Of a stretch of 64,000 nucleotides of DNA, positions 18,114 through 27,035 are shown in pieces. This DNA is from Parvibaculum sp963696585 (GTDB lineage Bacteria; Pseudomonadota; Alphaproteobacteria; Parvibaculales; Parvibaculaceae), in NCBI GenBank assembly GCA_963696585.1, contig CAVOKW010000033.1, positions 1 through 64,000 on the forward strand, given 5' to 3'. Position numbers and translations under genes: made by a program. Numbering within the stretch: the first letter of the stretch is position 1; every line of letters begins with the position of its first letter. Under the pieces are notes generated by a model. The model had not been told where the DNA came from. It saw nothing but the letters and a program-made list of their open reading frames with translations, and did no database searches.

Positions 18114-18947
18114 TCACCCCGGCAACAGGTCCACAAGTTCAACCTGTTTCGGCTTGATTTCCTCGCCAAAGAAAATCCCGCCCACACGCGCAAATCGTTC
18201 GGCGCTGTCTGTCGCCAGAAACCGCACCTTGCCCTTGCCACGGCGATGGGCCGCAAGGCCCTTGTCGTGCAACGCGGCTTCCACGGCACGCGCCGTCGTC
18301 TCGGCGGAATCGACAAGCCTGACGCCACGCCCGACAACCTTGGCAATGACCTTGGCAAGAACGGGAAAATGCGTGCAGCCCAGAACAATCGTGTCCGGCT
18401 TGTCCTTGCCCCTGAACAAAGGCGCGAGATAGCGCCGTGCCGCCGCTTCCGCCACATCGCCCGAAACCCAGCCCTCTTCAGCCAGCGTCACGAAGAGGCC
18501 GCAGGGCTGCTGCGTGACATGCGCGCTCGCATCAAGCGCATGGATCGCGCGCACATAAGCCCCGCCGCGCACGGTAGCTTCGGTCGCCAGCACAGCGATA
18601 TGTCCGCTCCTGGAGGCTTTGACACCGGCTTGCGCGCCTGGTCCCACCACGCCCATGACGGGCAGCGGCTTCAATGCTTCAGACAGCGGACCAAGCGCAA
18701 CGGAAGCCGCCGTGTTGCAGGCAATGACCGCCATCTTGATGTCATGCGTCATCAGGTGCCGCGTCGCCTGCGTCGCATAGGCAGTCACCGTCTCGGCGCT
18801 TTTCGTGCCATAGGGCAGGCGCGCCGTATCCCCAAGATAGACGAGATCTTCATGCGGCAATCGCGCCCGCAGCGCTTTCAGCACCGTGATGCCGCCAATG
18901 CCGGAATCAAAAACACCGATGGGACGGTTATCGTGCGGGGTCGCCAA
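18114..18947 (-). CDS. murI: Glutamate racemase
   Basis: Makes D-glutamate for peptidoglycan. 277 residues. Family motifs are FDSGIGG (residues 13-19), the first catalytic Cys in ACNTA (Cys77), and the second in GCTHFP (near residue 195). The frame opens with a TTG codon at 18947, placed 3 bases after the upstream membrane-protein stop; no better ATG precedes the conserved start, so I accept TTG. Last gene of the leftward set dapD-dapE-membrane protein-murI, which groups two routes to cell-wall precursors. Confidence 0.95.
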   Translation of the reverse strand: MATPHDNRPIGVFDSGIGGITVLKALRARLPHEDLVYLGDTARLPYGTKSAETVTAYATQATRHLMTHDIKMAVIACNTAASVALGPLSEALKPLPVMGVVGPGAQAGVKASRSGHIAVLATEATVRGGAYVRAIHALDASAHVTQQPCGLFVTLAEEGWVSGDVAEAAARRYLAPLFRGKDKPDTIVLGCTHFPVLAKVIAKVVGRGVRLVDSAETTARAVEAALHDKGLAAHRRGKGKVRFLATDSAERFARVGGIFFGEEIKPKQVELVDLLPG

Positions 18948-18950
18948 GGC

Positions 18951-19565
18951 TCAGCTTGCTCCAATGGAAGGAAAGAACATCATCCCGGAAATCTGGTTGA
19001 TAATGAGGCTGTAAATGACATTCAGCGCCACAATGCCGACAGCACTTGTCAGGCTGGCGCCCAGAACCTCCCGCGCGATGAGATAGCGATAATAGCCCGT
19101 CACCGCCATGGCAGGGACAGATAGCAGGGCCGCCGCCTCATTGGAAAGCAACCCCATCAGATAAAGGGTGAGCGGCATGGCAAACAGGATATGCGAGCCG
19201 AGTGCACCCCAATTATAGGTGATGACATAGCTTGTATAGGTCCCGCCGAGTTCCAGTTGACGTGAAAGCGGCGCCATCAGCAGCAAAAAACTGCCCCAGC
19301 CAAAAAGTGAACCCCCCAGTTCGACCAGCGCATATTGTGTCAGCGATATGCCGTCATAGGCCGCCCGGCTATCCTCCAGCGTCATCGCCATCTGCAAGAC
19401 AGACGCCGCCGAAATCAGGATGAGTGGTGCGGCAATCAGCATCGCATTGAACGAGCGGGCAAAGCCTGCATAAGTTTGATCGAAACAATCGCTTGCGCCG
19501 GGCAGGCGCCGCACAATGCGCCAGACGCCGGTGAGGCTTCGTTGGATCTCGCCGACGCTGATCAT
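18951..19565 (-). CDS. Conserved multi-pass membrane protein downstream of dapE
   Basis: A 204-residue protein of unknown function with about four to five hydrophobic segments (near residues 42-62, 84-103, 120-140, 145-162 and 172-195). No catalytic motif is recognised. It lies 9 bases after dapE and 3 bases before murI on the same strand, so it is co-transcribed with cell-wall precursor genes. An envelope role is inferred from this context only. Confidence 0.7.
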   Translation of the reverse strand: MISVGEIQRSLTGVWRIVRRLPGASDCFDQTYAGFARSFNAMLIAAPLILISAASVLQMAMTLEDSRAAYDGISLTQYALVELGGSLFGWGSFLLLMAPLSRQLELGGTYTSYVITYNWGALGSHILFAMPLTLYLMGLLSNEAAALLSVPAMAVTGYYRYLIAREVLGASLTSAVGIVALNVIYSLIINQISGMMFFPSIGAS

Positions 19566-19574
19566 TTTCTGCTT

Positions 19575-20765
19575 TCAGGCTTGGGGCGGCGACGCAAAAT
19601 AGCCCCGCAACAGCATTTCATAAATATCGGCGAGCATGCGAATATCCTCGACGGGGACATTCTCATCGGCCTTGTGCATCGTCTGATTGGCAAGGCCAAA
19701 CTCGACAACGGGCGCATAGCGGCAAATGAAACGCGCGTCCGACGTGCCGCCACTGGTCGAGAGTTCAGGGCTCACGCCACTCACCTTGGCCACGGCCTCG
19801 CTCACCAGCGTTGAATAGGCCCCGGGCGTGGTCAGAAAAGCATCGCCCGAATTGTGCGTCACAAACTCATAGCTTGCGCCGCGTTCCCTGGCGACCTCGT
19901 CCAGCACGCCGCGCATCCACTTGTCGAGCGAAACGCCATCATGCAGATCGTTGAAACGGATATTGATTGTCGCCCGCGCCAGACCCGGAATGAGATTGGT
20001 CGTCGGATTGCCAACATCAACTGTCGTTATTTCGAGATTGGAGGGCTGGAAATGCGGTGTGCCTTCATCAAGCACATGCGCATCGAGACGGCGCAGCATT
20101 TCAAGCAGTACGGGCACGGGATTATCAGCCAGATGCGGATAGGCGACATGGCCCTGTATGCCTTGCACACTCAGCCAGCCATTGATGCTGCCCCGACGCC
20201 CGATCTTGATCATGTCGCCAAGACGCTCGACACAGGTGGGTTCGCCGACAAGGCAATGATCGAAAAGTTTGCCACGCGCCGCGAGCGTTTCAAGCATCTT
20301 CACCGTGCCATTGATCGCCGGGCCTTCTTCGTCGCCCGTAATCAGCAGGCTGAGCGAACCGGAAAAGCCGCCATCGCGGATCAGGCGTGAGGCAGCGGCG
20401 GCAAAGGCGGCAATCGCGCCCTTCATGTCGGCCGCGCCACGCCCATAGAGGCGGCCATTCAGGATCGTCGCGGCGAAGGGATCAACCGTCCAGGCGCTCG
20501 CCTGACCTACGGGCACAACATCGCTATGCCCCGCAAAGCAGAAATGCGGGTGCCCGGTGCCGATACGGGCATGGAGATTGTCGATGGCGGGCGTATCGGG
20601 CGCGCAAAAGCGCATCCGTTCACAGGCAAAGCCCAAGGGCGTCAAGGCCGCTTCAAGCACGCCAAGCGCCCCGGCGTCAGCTGGCGTGACGCTCGGGCAG
20701 CGGATCAGCGCCTGCGCGATCTCGACAGGATCAAGGGCAACGATGCGGGTGTTTGATGCGGCCAT
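19575..20765 (-). CDS. dapE: Succinyl-diaminopimelate desuccinylase
   Basis: Zinc hydrolase of the succinylase branch of lysine/meso-diaminopimelate synthesis. 396 residues, M20 peptidase fold. Metal and catalytic motifs are FCFAGHSDVVPVG (His, Asp), YGRGAADMKGAIAAF (bridging Asp) and TGDEEGPAINGT (Glu-Glu pair). The STSGGTSDARF block near residue 345 is typical of DapE. It follows dapD by 45 bases in the same direction, so the two pathway steps are co-expressed. Confidence 0.96.
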   Translation of the reverse strand: MAASNTRIVALDPVEIAQALIRCPSVTPADAGALGVLEAALTPLGFACERMRFCAPDTPAIDNLHARIGTGHPHFCFAGHSDVVPVGQASAWTVDPFAATILNGRLYGRGAADMKGAIAAFAAAASRLIRDGGFSGSLSLLITGDEEGPAINGTVKMLETLAARGKLFDHCLVGEPTCVERLGDMIKIGRRGSINGWLSVQGIQGHVAYPHLADNPVPVLLEMLRRLDAHVLDEGTPHFQPSNLEITTVDVGNPTTNLIPGLARATINIRFNDLHDGVSLDKWMRGVLDEVARERGASYEFVTHNSGDAFLTTPGAYSTLVSEAVAKVSGVSPELSTSGGTSDARFICRYAPVVEFGLANQTMHKADENVPVEDIRMLADIYEMLLRGYFASPPQA

Positions 20766-20810
20766 GGGTCTCTCGTGTAACGCGATGCCACAGGCCCGTC
20801 AAATCAGGGC

Positions 20811-21656
20811 TCAGTCGCGCAGAAGTTCGTTGATCGAAGTCTTGGAACGGGTCTGGGCATCGACGGTTTTGACGATGACCGCGCAATAAAGGCTCGGTGT
20901 CGGCGTGCCATCATGATGCGGCTTGCCGGGCAGGGCGCCCGGAACGACGACGGCATAAGGCGGCACCGTGCCGACATGCACTTCGCCCGTTGCCCGGTCG
21001 ATGATCTTGGTTGAGGCGCCAAGATAAACACCCATCGACAGCACCGCGCCTTCGCGCACGACGACGCCCTCGGCAACTTCCGAGCGGGCGCCAATGAAGC
21101 AATTATCCTCAATGATGACGGGGCCGGCCTGCAAGGGCTCCAAAACCCCGCCAATGCCAGCGCCACCGGAAATATGCACATTCTTGCCGATCTGGGCGCA
21201 GGAGCCGACAGTCGCCCAGGTATCGACCATCGTGCCTGAATCAACATAGGCACCAAGATTGACGAAGGATGGCATCAGCACCACGCCGGGCGCGATATAG
21301 GCCGAGCGGCGCACGATGCAATTGGGTACAGCGCGAAAACCCGCCGAACGAAAATCAGCCTCGCCCCAACCGGCAAACTTGGAGGGCACCTTGTCCCACC
21401 AGTTCGTCTCATTGCCCGGACCGCCGGGAATGAGCGACATGTCATTGAGGCGGAAGGAAAGCAAAACGGCCTTTTTCAGCCACTGATGCACCGACCACGT
21501 GCCCTCGAACTTCTCGGCAACGCGCAATTCGCCCTTGTCGAGCCCGGCAAGGGCGGCCTCAACGGCATCGCGGATTTCGCCTTTGGTGCCGAAACCGACC
21601 TGATCGCGGGCGTCAAACGCCGTTTCGATGATGGATTTGATCTGGGCCGTGCTCAT
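20811..21656 (-). CDS. dapD: Tetrahydrodipicolinate N-succinyltransferase
   Basis: First committed step of the succinylase branch of diaminopimelate synthesis. 281 residues. A helical N-terminal domain precedes a left-handed beta-helix of hexapeptide repeats (about residues 105-235; for example GVVLMPSFVNLGAYVDSGTM). The C-terminus includes the conserved LYCAVIVKTVDAQTRSKTS. Head of the operon with dapE, a membrane protein and murI. Confidence 0.97.
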   Translation of the reverse strand: MSTAQIKSIIETAFDARDQVGFGTKGEIRDAVEAALAGLDKGELRVAEKFEGTWSVHQWLKKAVLLSFRLNDMSLIPGGPGNETNWWDKVPSKFAGWGEADFRSAGFRAVPNCIVRRSAYIAPGVVLMPSFVNLGAYVDSGTMVDTWATVGSCAQIGKNVHISGGAGIGGVLEPLQAGPVIIEDNCFIGARSEVAEGVVVREGAVLSMGVYLGASTKIIDRATGEVHVGTVPPYAVVVPGALPGKPHHDGTPTPSLYCAVIVKTVDAQTRSKTSINELLRD

Positions 21657-21765
21657 CGGGGTCTCCTCGGGATCGGTCAGGGAGCGGACGCTCCCTCGCG
21701 CGAGCGCAAGATAGCGCCGGGCGACACCCTGTCAACCAAACCCGGAGGGGAACGCGCGCAAAGCC

Positions 21766-23202
21766 TCAGTCAGCCGCCATCGCGAGGGGCATGCCTCTGG
21801 CCGCCTCGTCGCGCACCGGGCGCGGCTCGCCAAACAGGAAGCCCTGACCATATTCCACATTGAAATCGAGCACATTGACGACTTCGCGCTCTTTTTCAAT
21901 CCGGTCGGCAATGAGTGCAATGCCGTTGCGGGCAAGCAGTTCCTTGAGATCGCCGACATGAATATCGCCCGCATCATCCGTGTCGAGCAGACGGGCCGCC
22001 GAAATCTTGAGGTGACGGAAATTGCGGTCATGCAACGCTCGCGGATTGAGCTTGAGATTGCTCACCTGATCCATCGAGAAGCGGAAGCCGAGATCGGCAA
22101 GGGCTTCAAGGCTTTCGATTTCGAGCGCCCCGGCGCCCGTCACCGTTTCCTGACTGAACTCGAAAATCAGGTTCGGCGCGAGATCCTTGTTGTGCTTCAT
22201 ATAGTCGATGAATTGCGGGAAGAACTCTGAATCAAGCAGCGAGAAGGCCGAGATGTTGCAGAACACACCGGCCTGCTTGTTGCGCTGAACGAGCTTGCGC
22301 ACAACCTGCACACAGCGGAAGAGCAGGATATTGTCAACGGCGGGCATCATCCCGGCAGGTTCGGCAACGCGCATATAGTCGCGCGGATAAATCAATTCGC
22401 CGCCCTCGGTGCGCAGGCGCGACAAGGCTTCGTAATACTTCGTCTTGCGCTGCGGCAGGCCGACAATGGGCTGCAAGTAAAGATCGACGCGATTGGTTTC
22501 AAGCGCATGGCGCACTTCATCAAGAAGCTGTGCGTCGGTCATATCCGCCACTTTGATTTGCGGCCTGGGGGGTGCGGCTTTTTCAGACGCCGCGACAATC
22601 GAAGCGGCAATCAGCTCAGCCTGGTCTTCATCGGGCGACTCTTGCGACAATTCAGTCGGCGCGGCATGGGCGCTGCTGTCATAGGCAGGGCTTGCGTCTT
22701 CAATCCCGCTTTCTGAAACGCGCGCGTAAATCTCGCTCAGCGAGGCGATGTCAGCAACTTGCGTATGGGCATCACCCTCGGGCAGGGAAACATCCTCCGG
22801 CTCGCTGACGAGTGAGGCGACCGTGATGCCGCCCCGCGCAAAGGCGAGCTGCTTGACGAGCGATTCAACGACGCGGATTTCAGCAAAGATACGGCCAATG
22901 CGTTCTTCGGTTTCGCGTTCATAGCGATCTTCAATTTCAACAATGCGGTCCGCCGCGTGGTCAAGGTCGCGGGCCAGCGCCAGCGCGACGCCGCGCAGGT
23001 CATACATTTCCTCTTTGACCTTGGCGCGTTCCCTGGCGCGGAAATAGGCGGCATGGGCTTCCGCGCCGAGCATGGCCGCGATCAGGCCGGTCATCACCGC
23101 GAGTTTGGGATCAAAACCGGCAAAATGCATGACGCCAAATCCGATGCCGACGGACGGCACGATATAGAGGATCATGGCAAGAGCCTGACGGATGATCGGC
23201 AT
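21766..23202 (-). CDS. TipF-like membrane protein with degenerate EAL domain
   Basis: About 478 residues from the ATG at 23202, chosen because it directly precedes the first membrane helix (PIIRQALAMILYIVPSVGIG). A second hydrophobic segment (AVMTGLIAAMLGAEAHAAYF), a coiled coil (about 65-125), an acidic linker and a C-terminal EAL domain (about 225-460) follow. This layout matches TipF of Caulobacter, a c-di-GMP receptor for flagellum placement. The EAL core keeps YEALSRLR, CNISAF and FEFSQE. The usual DDFG pair reads MDQVSN and LKID reads LKIS, so metal ligands are missing and catalysis is unlikely. Function as a receptor is inferred. Confidence 0.8.
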   Translation of the reverse strand: MPIIRQALAMILYIVPSVGIGFGVMHFAGFDPKLAVMTGLIAAMLGAEAHAAYFRARERAKVKEEMYDLRGVALALARDLDHAADRIVEIEDRYERETEERIGRIFAEIRVVESLVKQLAFARGGITVASLVSEPEDVSLPEGDAHTQVADIASLSEIYARVSESGIEDASPAYDSSAHAAPTELSQESPDEDQAELIAASIVAASEKAAPPRPQIKVADMTDAQLLDEVRHALETNRVDLYLQPIVGLPQRKTKYYEALSRLRTEGGELIYPRDYMRVAEPAGMMPAVDNILLFRCVQVVRKLVQRNKQAGVFCNISAFSLLDSEFFPQFIDYMKHNKDLAPNLIFEFSQETVTGAGALEIESLEALADLGFRFSMDQVSNLKLNPRALHDRNFRHLKISAARLLDTDDAGDIHVGDLKELLARNGIALIADRIEKEREVVNVLDFNVEYGQGFLFGEPRPVRDEAARGMPLAMAAD

Positions 23203-23283
23203 GGTGAAGCCCCATTTTCGCGCCGCCAGGCACAATGCGCCCTCGGCCAAAATTCATTCAATCTTCACCCTAAGACCCATGCC

Positions 23284-23298
23284 TTGAGAAAAGATTAA
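23284..23298. promoter_or_regulatory. CtrA-like site upstream of the TipF-like gene
   Basis: TTGA-N7-TTAA followed by CC, one mismatch from the CtrA consensus TTAA-N7-TTAA, sits 82-96 bases before the start of the EAL gene. The cell-cycle regulator CtrA controls flagellar and TipF-type genes in alphaproteobacteria. Short motif, so modest confidence. Confidence 0.35.
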
Positions 23299-23367
23299 CC
23301 AGGCCGGGACGATGTGGCGGGTACATGACACAAGAAAGTTTTACATATTCAGCTTGGAAAAGCGAAA

Positions 23368-23418
23368 TTATATAATATCATACCGTCTAAAGGTATATTA
23401 TATATAGTCTATAAGACG
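23368..23418. promoter_or_regulatory. AT-rich nested inverted repeats before fic
   Basis: This segment is strikingly AT-rich in a GC-rich chromosome. TATATAATAT...ACC (23370-23384) mirrors GGTATATTATATA (23392-23404). GTCT-ATA-AGAC (23407-23417) is a short palindrome, and CGTCT (23384-23388) mirrors AGACG (23414-23418). It ends 21 bases before the fic ATG. An operator and promoter for fic is likely, possibly autoregulated through the Fic C-terminal winged helix. Confidence 0.55.
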
Positions 23419-23439
23419 ATATGAAATGGACTAATCTAC

Positions 23440-24612
23440 ATGATTTACGCCACCCCGAAACTGGAAACCGAAGACAAGAAAGTCCTCGAATTGATAGCCG
23501 AGCAAAGGCAACAGCTTCGCTATGCGGTCTCGCAAAGCCCAAATCGATGGACCGGATTCTTGCGCAGGAACACATTTGCACGTGCGCTCAGAGGCTCAAA
23601 CAGTATCGAGGGCATCAATGCATCGCTCAGCGAAGCGGTGGCCATTATTGATGACGAGAAGCCGGAAACTGTTGAGGCGGCAACATATCGGGCTCTGATG
23701 GGGTACCGAAACGCTCTGACATTCGTGTTGCAGATGCATGATGACCCGTATTTCGAATTGAACACGCAGGTCATCAAGAGCCTGCACTTCGTGATGCTCT
23801 CATATGACCTGACAAAAATGCCTGGGCAGTGGCGGCCAAGCCCCGTCTATGTTGTCCGCGAGCCGAATGGCGAAACTGTCTACGAAGGGCCGGATCCGGC
23901 AAAAGTGCCAAGTCTGATGGATGAGTTGGTCAGGGCATTGAAGGCTGATGAGGCATCGGACCCGATGGTGCGCGGTGCGATGGCCCATTTGAATTTGACC
24001 ATGATACATCCATTCAAGGATGGAAATGGTCGGATGGCGCGCGCCCTGCAAACGCTGATGCTGGCGCGTGATGGCGTTCTAAGCCCGGTATTTTGCAGCA
24101 TTGAAGAATGGCTGGGGCGCAATACAGACGCGTATTACAAAATTCTGGAAGACGTGGGGCAGGGTAGTTGGCAGCCCCAAAATGATGCTTTGCCCTGGAT
24201 CAGGTTTTGTTTGCTTGCGCACTATCAGCAGGCTGCCACGCTAATCCAGCGAAGTCGTGCCATGTCAAAGGCATTCGAGGAAATCTCTAAAATCATCAAG
24301 CGCCACGCTCTGCATGAACGCATGAGCATGTCGCTGATCGATGCAACCTTTGGATACCGGGTTCGCAGCGCTCGGTATCAGGAGGAAAACCAGGTTTCAG
24401 ACGTTGTTGCCAGCCGCGATCTGAGAAAATTGAGTGAATTGGGATACCTGACACCAGTCGGTGAAAAGCGTGGCCGATATTATCTGGCCGGTGAACCCCT
24501 GAAGGACATTTATCGCAAGGCAAGGAGAGACGATGTCAGGGCGGCCAATCCTTATGATCTCGTTCGCGACAATCACTTGAAGAACCAGATGAATTTGCCC
24601 GGGGTGGAATAG
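23440..24612 (+). CDS. Fic-domain protein with N-terminal inhibitory motif and winged helix
   Basis: Probable AMP-transferase (AMPylator) of 390 residues. The active-site loop HPFKDGNGRMAR (residues 190-201) matches the Fic consensus with catalytic His190. An N-terminal inhibitory-helix motif SNSIEG (53-58, Glu57) classes it with self-inhibited class II Fic proteins. The C-terminus (about 290-365) resembles a winged helix (SRDLRKLSELGYLTPVGEKR), giving the common Fic/DUF4172-like-helix-winged-helix layout. No partner antitoxin gene is adjacent, which fits internal inhibition. Lower-GC codon choice and the AT-rich upstream region suggest acquisition by transfer. Target protein unknown. Confidence 0.9.
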   Translation: MIYATPKLETEDKKVLELIAEQRQQLRYAVSQSPNRWTGFLRRNTFARALRGSNSIEGINASLSEAVAIIDDEKPETVEAATYRALMGYRNALTFVLQMHDDPYFELNTQVIKSLHFVMLSYDLTKMPGQWRPSPVYVVREPNGETVYEGPDPAKVPSLMDELVRALKADEASDPMVRGAMAHLNLTMIHPFKDGNGRMARALQTLMLARDGVLSPVFCSIEEWLGRNTDAYYKILEDVGQGSWQPQNDALPWIRFCLLAHYQQAATLIQRSRAMSKAFEEISKIIKRHALHERMSMSLIDATFGYRVRSARYQEENQVSDVVASRDLRKLSELGYLTPVGEKRGRYYLAGEPLKDIYRKARRDDVRAANPYDLVRDNHLKNQMNLPGVE

Positions 24613-24748
24613 ATAAATTGGTCGAATATCTGGGGCTCTCTCGTTGACTCAAGCACATATCTGGTTGGGTTGCCGATCCCCCATATCAAGCGCCCCTTTG
24701 TCCTGCTAGGCTCGTCGCTTACCAAGTTGGCAAGGCGGAGAAAACATC

Positions 24749-25228
24749 ATGTCAGCCCATGACTTTGAATTTCAGACCATCACGGGCGAGGCTGTGTCGC
24801 TGGCGAGCTTCAAGGGCAGTCCTGTGCTCATCGTCAACACAGCCAGCCGCTGTGGCTTTACCCCCCAATATCGCGAATTGCAGGGCCTCTGGGAGCGCTA
24901 CAAGTCGCGCGGCCTCGTTGTCATCGGCGTGCCGAGCAATGATTTCGGGGCGCAGGAACCGGGCAGTGAAGCTGAGGTGCTTGAATTTTGCGAGGTAAAT
25001 TACGGCGTTGATTTTCTGCTCACCGCCAAACAGAGCGTGATCGGCGAGGCGGCGCACCCCTTCTATCAGTGGATCGGCGACGTGGCGGGCGAAGGCGCAC
25101 GTCCGCGCTGGAACTTCCACAAATATCTGATCGGCCCGGATGGCGAACTGGTCAATGTCTATCCGAGCAAGACAAGCCCGATGGACGCCATGCTGATCGC
25201 CGAGATCGAAGACCTGCTCGACGCCTGA
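24749..25228 (+). CDS. Glutathione peroxidase family protein (Cys type)
   Basis: Thiol peroxidase of the GPx family, 159 residues, cytosolic. The peroxidatic Cys35 lies in NTASRCGFTPQY where eukaryotic enzymes have selenocysteine. The second block GVPSNDFGAQEPGS and the third WNFHKYLIGPDG complete the Gln/Trp/Asn active site. A GGAG Shine-Dalgarno precedes the ATG. Whether the reductant is glutathione or thioredoxin cannot be told; bacterial members often use thioredoxin. Single-gene unit ended by a strong terminator. Confidence 0.95.
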   Translation: MSAHDFEFQTITGEAVSLASFKGSPVLIVNTASRCGFTPQYRELQGLWERYKSRGLVVIGVPSNDFGAQEPGSEAEVLEFCEVNYGVDFLLTAKQSVIGEAAHPFYQWIGDVAGEGARPRWNFHKYLIGPDGELVNVYPSKTSPMDAMLIAEIEDLLDA

Positions 25229-25255
25229 GCCAGTCCCCCATTTTGCACCAGGAAA

Positions 25256-25283
25256 AAAGGCCCGGCATTGCTGCCGGGCCTTT
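25256..25283. terminator. Bidirectional terminator between the peroxidase and the OmpA lipoprotein gene
   Basis: GGCCCGGCA (25259-25267) pairs perfectly with TGCCGGGCC (25272-25280) around TTGC. It is flanked by A6 on the left and TTT on the right, serving both convergent genes. Confidence 0.85.
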
Positions 25284-25304
25284 CATGCTGAGAGCCTCAG
25301 CCGG

Positions 25305-25973
25305 TCAGGATGTGAGCGGCGACAGGCGGATTTCGACGCGGCGGTTCTGCTCGCGGCCGGCGGCTGTGTTGTTGTCGGCAATCGGCTGGCTTTCGCCCGC
25401 ACCCTGAATGAGGAAACGGCGGCTATCCGTACCTTGACCAATCAGATAGCTGGCAACGCTCGAGGCGCGGCGCTGCGACAATTCCAGATTATACTGGGCC
25501 GTGCCCGTCGAGTCCGTGTGGCCGGTCACGTCAATCAGCGTCTTGTCATATTTCTTCAAGACGATCGCCACCGAATTCAGCACGTCATAGAAGCGCGAAT
25601 TGATATCGGATGAATCGGTTGCGAAGGTGATATTGCCCGGCATGTTCAGGATGATGTCATTGCCGACGCGCGTCACGCTGACGCCCGTTGAACGCAACTG
25701 CTGGGTGAGTTCGGATTCCTGGCGGTCCATGTAATTGCCGGCCGCACCACCGGCCAGTGCGCCAACACCGGCGCCGAGCAGGATGGCATTGCGATTGGCG
25801 CCGCCCCGACCGATCAGCGCCCCGCCCAAGGCACCCGCCACGGCGCCGATTGCGGCACCATAGGTTGTCTTGCTGGTCTTCTGTTCGCCGGTATAGGGGT
25901 CTTGCGTCGTACAGGCGGCAAGCAGGAAGGAGGAGCAGGTCAGGACAACCATTGTCCGTTTGAAAAACATCAT
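25305..25973 (-). CDS. OmpA-family outer-membrane lipoprotein with glycine zipper
   Basis: Likely anchors the outer membrane to peptidoglycan. The ATG at 25973 has GGAG at good distance and gives 222 residues. A lipoprotein signal ends in LLAAC (Cys21). A glycine-zipper segment follows (about 40-80, GAAIGAVAGALGGALIG), then an OmpA C-terminal domain (about 115-220) with the peptidoglycan-binding motif TGHTDSTGTAQYNLELSQRR and the late block AAGREQNRRVEI. Related proteins are often called YiaD-like. The frame extends upstream to 26162, but that part lacks a signal sequence and is not credible. Confidence 0.9.
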   Translation of the reverse strand: MMFFKRTMVVLTCSSFLLAACTTQDPYTGEQKTSKTTYGAAIGAVAGALGGALIGRGGANRNAILLGAGVGALAGGAAGNYMDRQESELTQQLRSTGVSVTRVGNDIILNMPGNITFATDSSDINSRFYDVLNSVAIVLKKYDKTLIDVTGHTDSTGTAQYNLELSQRRASSVASYLIGQGTDSRRFLIQGAGESQPIADNNTAAGREQNRRVEIRLSPLTS

Positions 25974-26215
25974 GTCGTCTCCAGTTATTGTTATCGAGGC
26001 GCTGAACGCGCACAAACCATCGAAATGCTGGAACGTCAGCTTGCGGGCAGCGTTCCGTCCGCCCCGTACCCCCGGCGGCCATTCCGGCATATTTTGCACG
26101 AAACGATTGAGCGACCCGCCATAATGAGGGTAGCAAAGCTCAGCCGCCCGGAGAAGCGGCAAGAAGGCAAAACGTGATTTTCCGCCACAATGAGAAAAAA
26201 CAGGGAGAGAACCCG

Positions 26216-26980
26216 ATGAATTTGTTTGATTTGAAGGGCAAGGTGGCCATCGTCACCGGATCGACCAGGGGCATTGGCGAGGCCATTGTGCATCGCATGG
26301 CCGAACATGGGGCCAAAGTGGTCGTCTCCAGCCGCAAGGCGGAGGCCTGTGACACGGTCGCGGGCGAGATCAACGCCAAATATCCCGACGCCGCCATCGC
26401 CGTCCCCTGCAATATTTCCGAAAAAGCCGACCTTCAGCGCCTTGTGGATACGACCATGGCCAAATGGGGCAAGGTCGATATCCTTGTCTGCAACGCCGCC
26501 GTGAACCCCTATTTCGGCCCGTCCAAAGACACGCCCGACGACGCTTTCGACAAGATCATGAGCACCAACGTCAAGAGCAATCACTGGCTCTGCCACATGG
26601 TCCTGCCGCAAATGGCGCAGCGCAGGGAGGGCTCGATTGTCATCATTTCCTCCATCGGCGGCCTGCGCGGCTCCTCGATCATCGGCACGTATTGCATTTC
26701 CAAGGCGGCTGATTTCCAGCTCGCCCGCAATCTCGCGGTCGAATATGGCGCGAAGAATGTGCGCGTGAATTGCATCGCGCCCGGCCTCATCAAAACCTAT
26801 TTCGCCAAGGCGCTCTGGGACGATCCGAAAATCCTTGAAACCTCGACATCCAATGCGCCGCTCCGCCGCATCGGCATGCCCGATGAAATCGCCGGTGCCG
26901 CCGTTTTTCTGGCAAGCCCCGCCGGCGCCTTCATGACCGGCCAGCAGCTTGTCATCGATGGCGGCGTCACGATTGCGTAA
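26216..26980 (+). CDS. Short-chain dehydrogenase/reductase (SDR)
   Basis: NAD(P)-dependent oxidoreductase of about 254 residues from the ATG at 26216 (strong AGGGAGAG Shine-Dalgarno). Cofactor motif TGSTRGIG (residues 15-22), the NAAVN structural motif, catalytic Ser in IISSIGG and the YCISK active site (Tyr, Lys) are all present. The tail GQQLVIDGGVT is the classical SDR end. The closest recognisable relatives are DHRS4-like or fabG-like enzymes; substrate is not predictable. A second, different SDR lies downstream past a decayed acetyltransferase. Confidence 0.9.
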   Translation: MNLFDLKGKVAIVTGSTRGIGEAIVHRMAEHGAKVVVSSRKAEACDTVAGEINAKYPDAAIAVPCNISEKADLQRLVDTTMAKWGKVDILVCNAAVNPYFGPSKDTPDDAFDKIMSTNVKSNHWLCHMVLPQMAQRREGSIVIISSIGGLRGSSIIGTYCISKAADFQLARNLAVEYGAKNVRVNCIAPGLIKTYFAKALWDDPKILETSTSNAPLRRIGMPDEIAGAAVFLASPAGAFMTGQQLVIDGGVTIA

Positions 26981-26988
26981 GAAGGCGC

Positions 26989-27027
26989 CCCCTCACCCTC
27001 GCCGGGCCTGCGAGCGCGGGTGAGGGG
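26989..27027. repeat. GC-rich inverted repeat after the SDR gene
   Basis: CCCCTCACCC (26989-26998) pairs perfectly with GGGTGAGGGG (27018-27027) around a 19-base loop. No T-run follows, so factor-independent termination is doubtful. The right arm contains the in-frame TGA (27021) that cuts off the acetyltransferase remnant. Confidence 0.6.
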
Positions 27028-27035
27028 CCGGGCGC

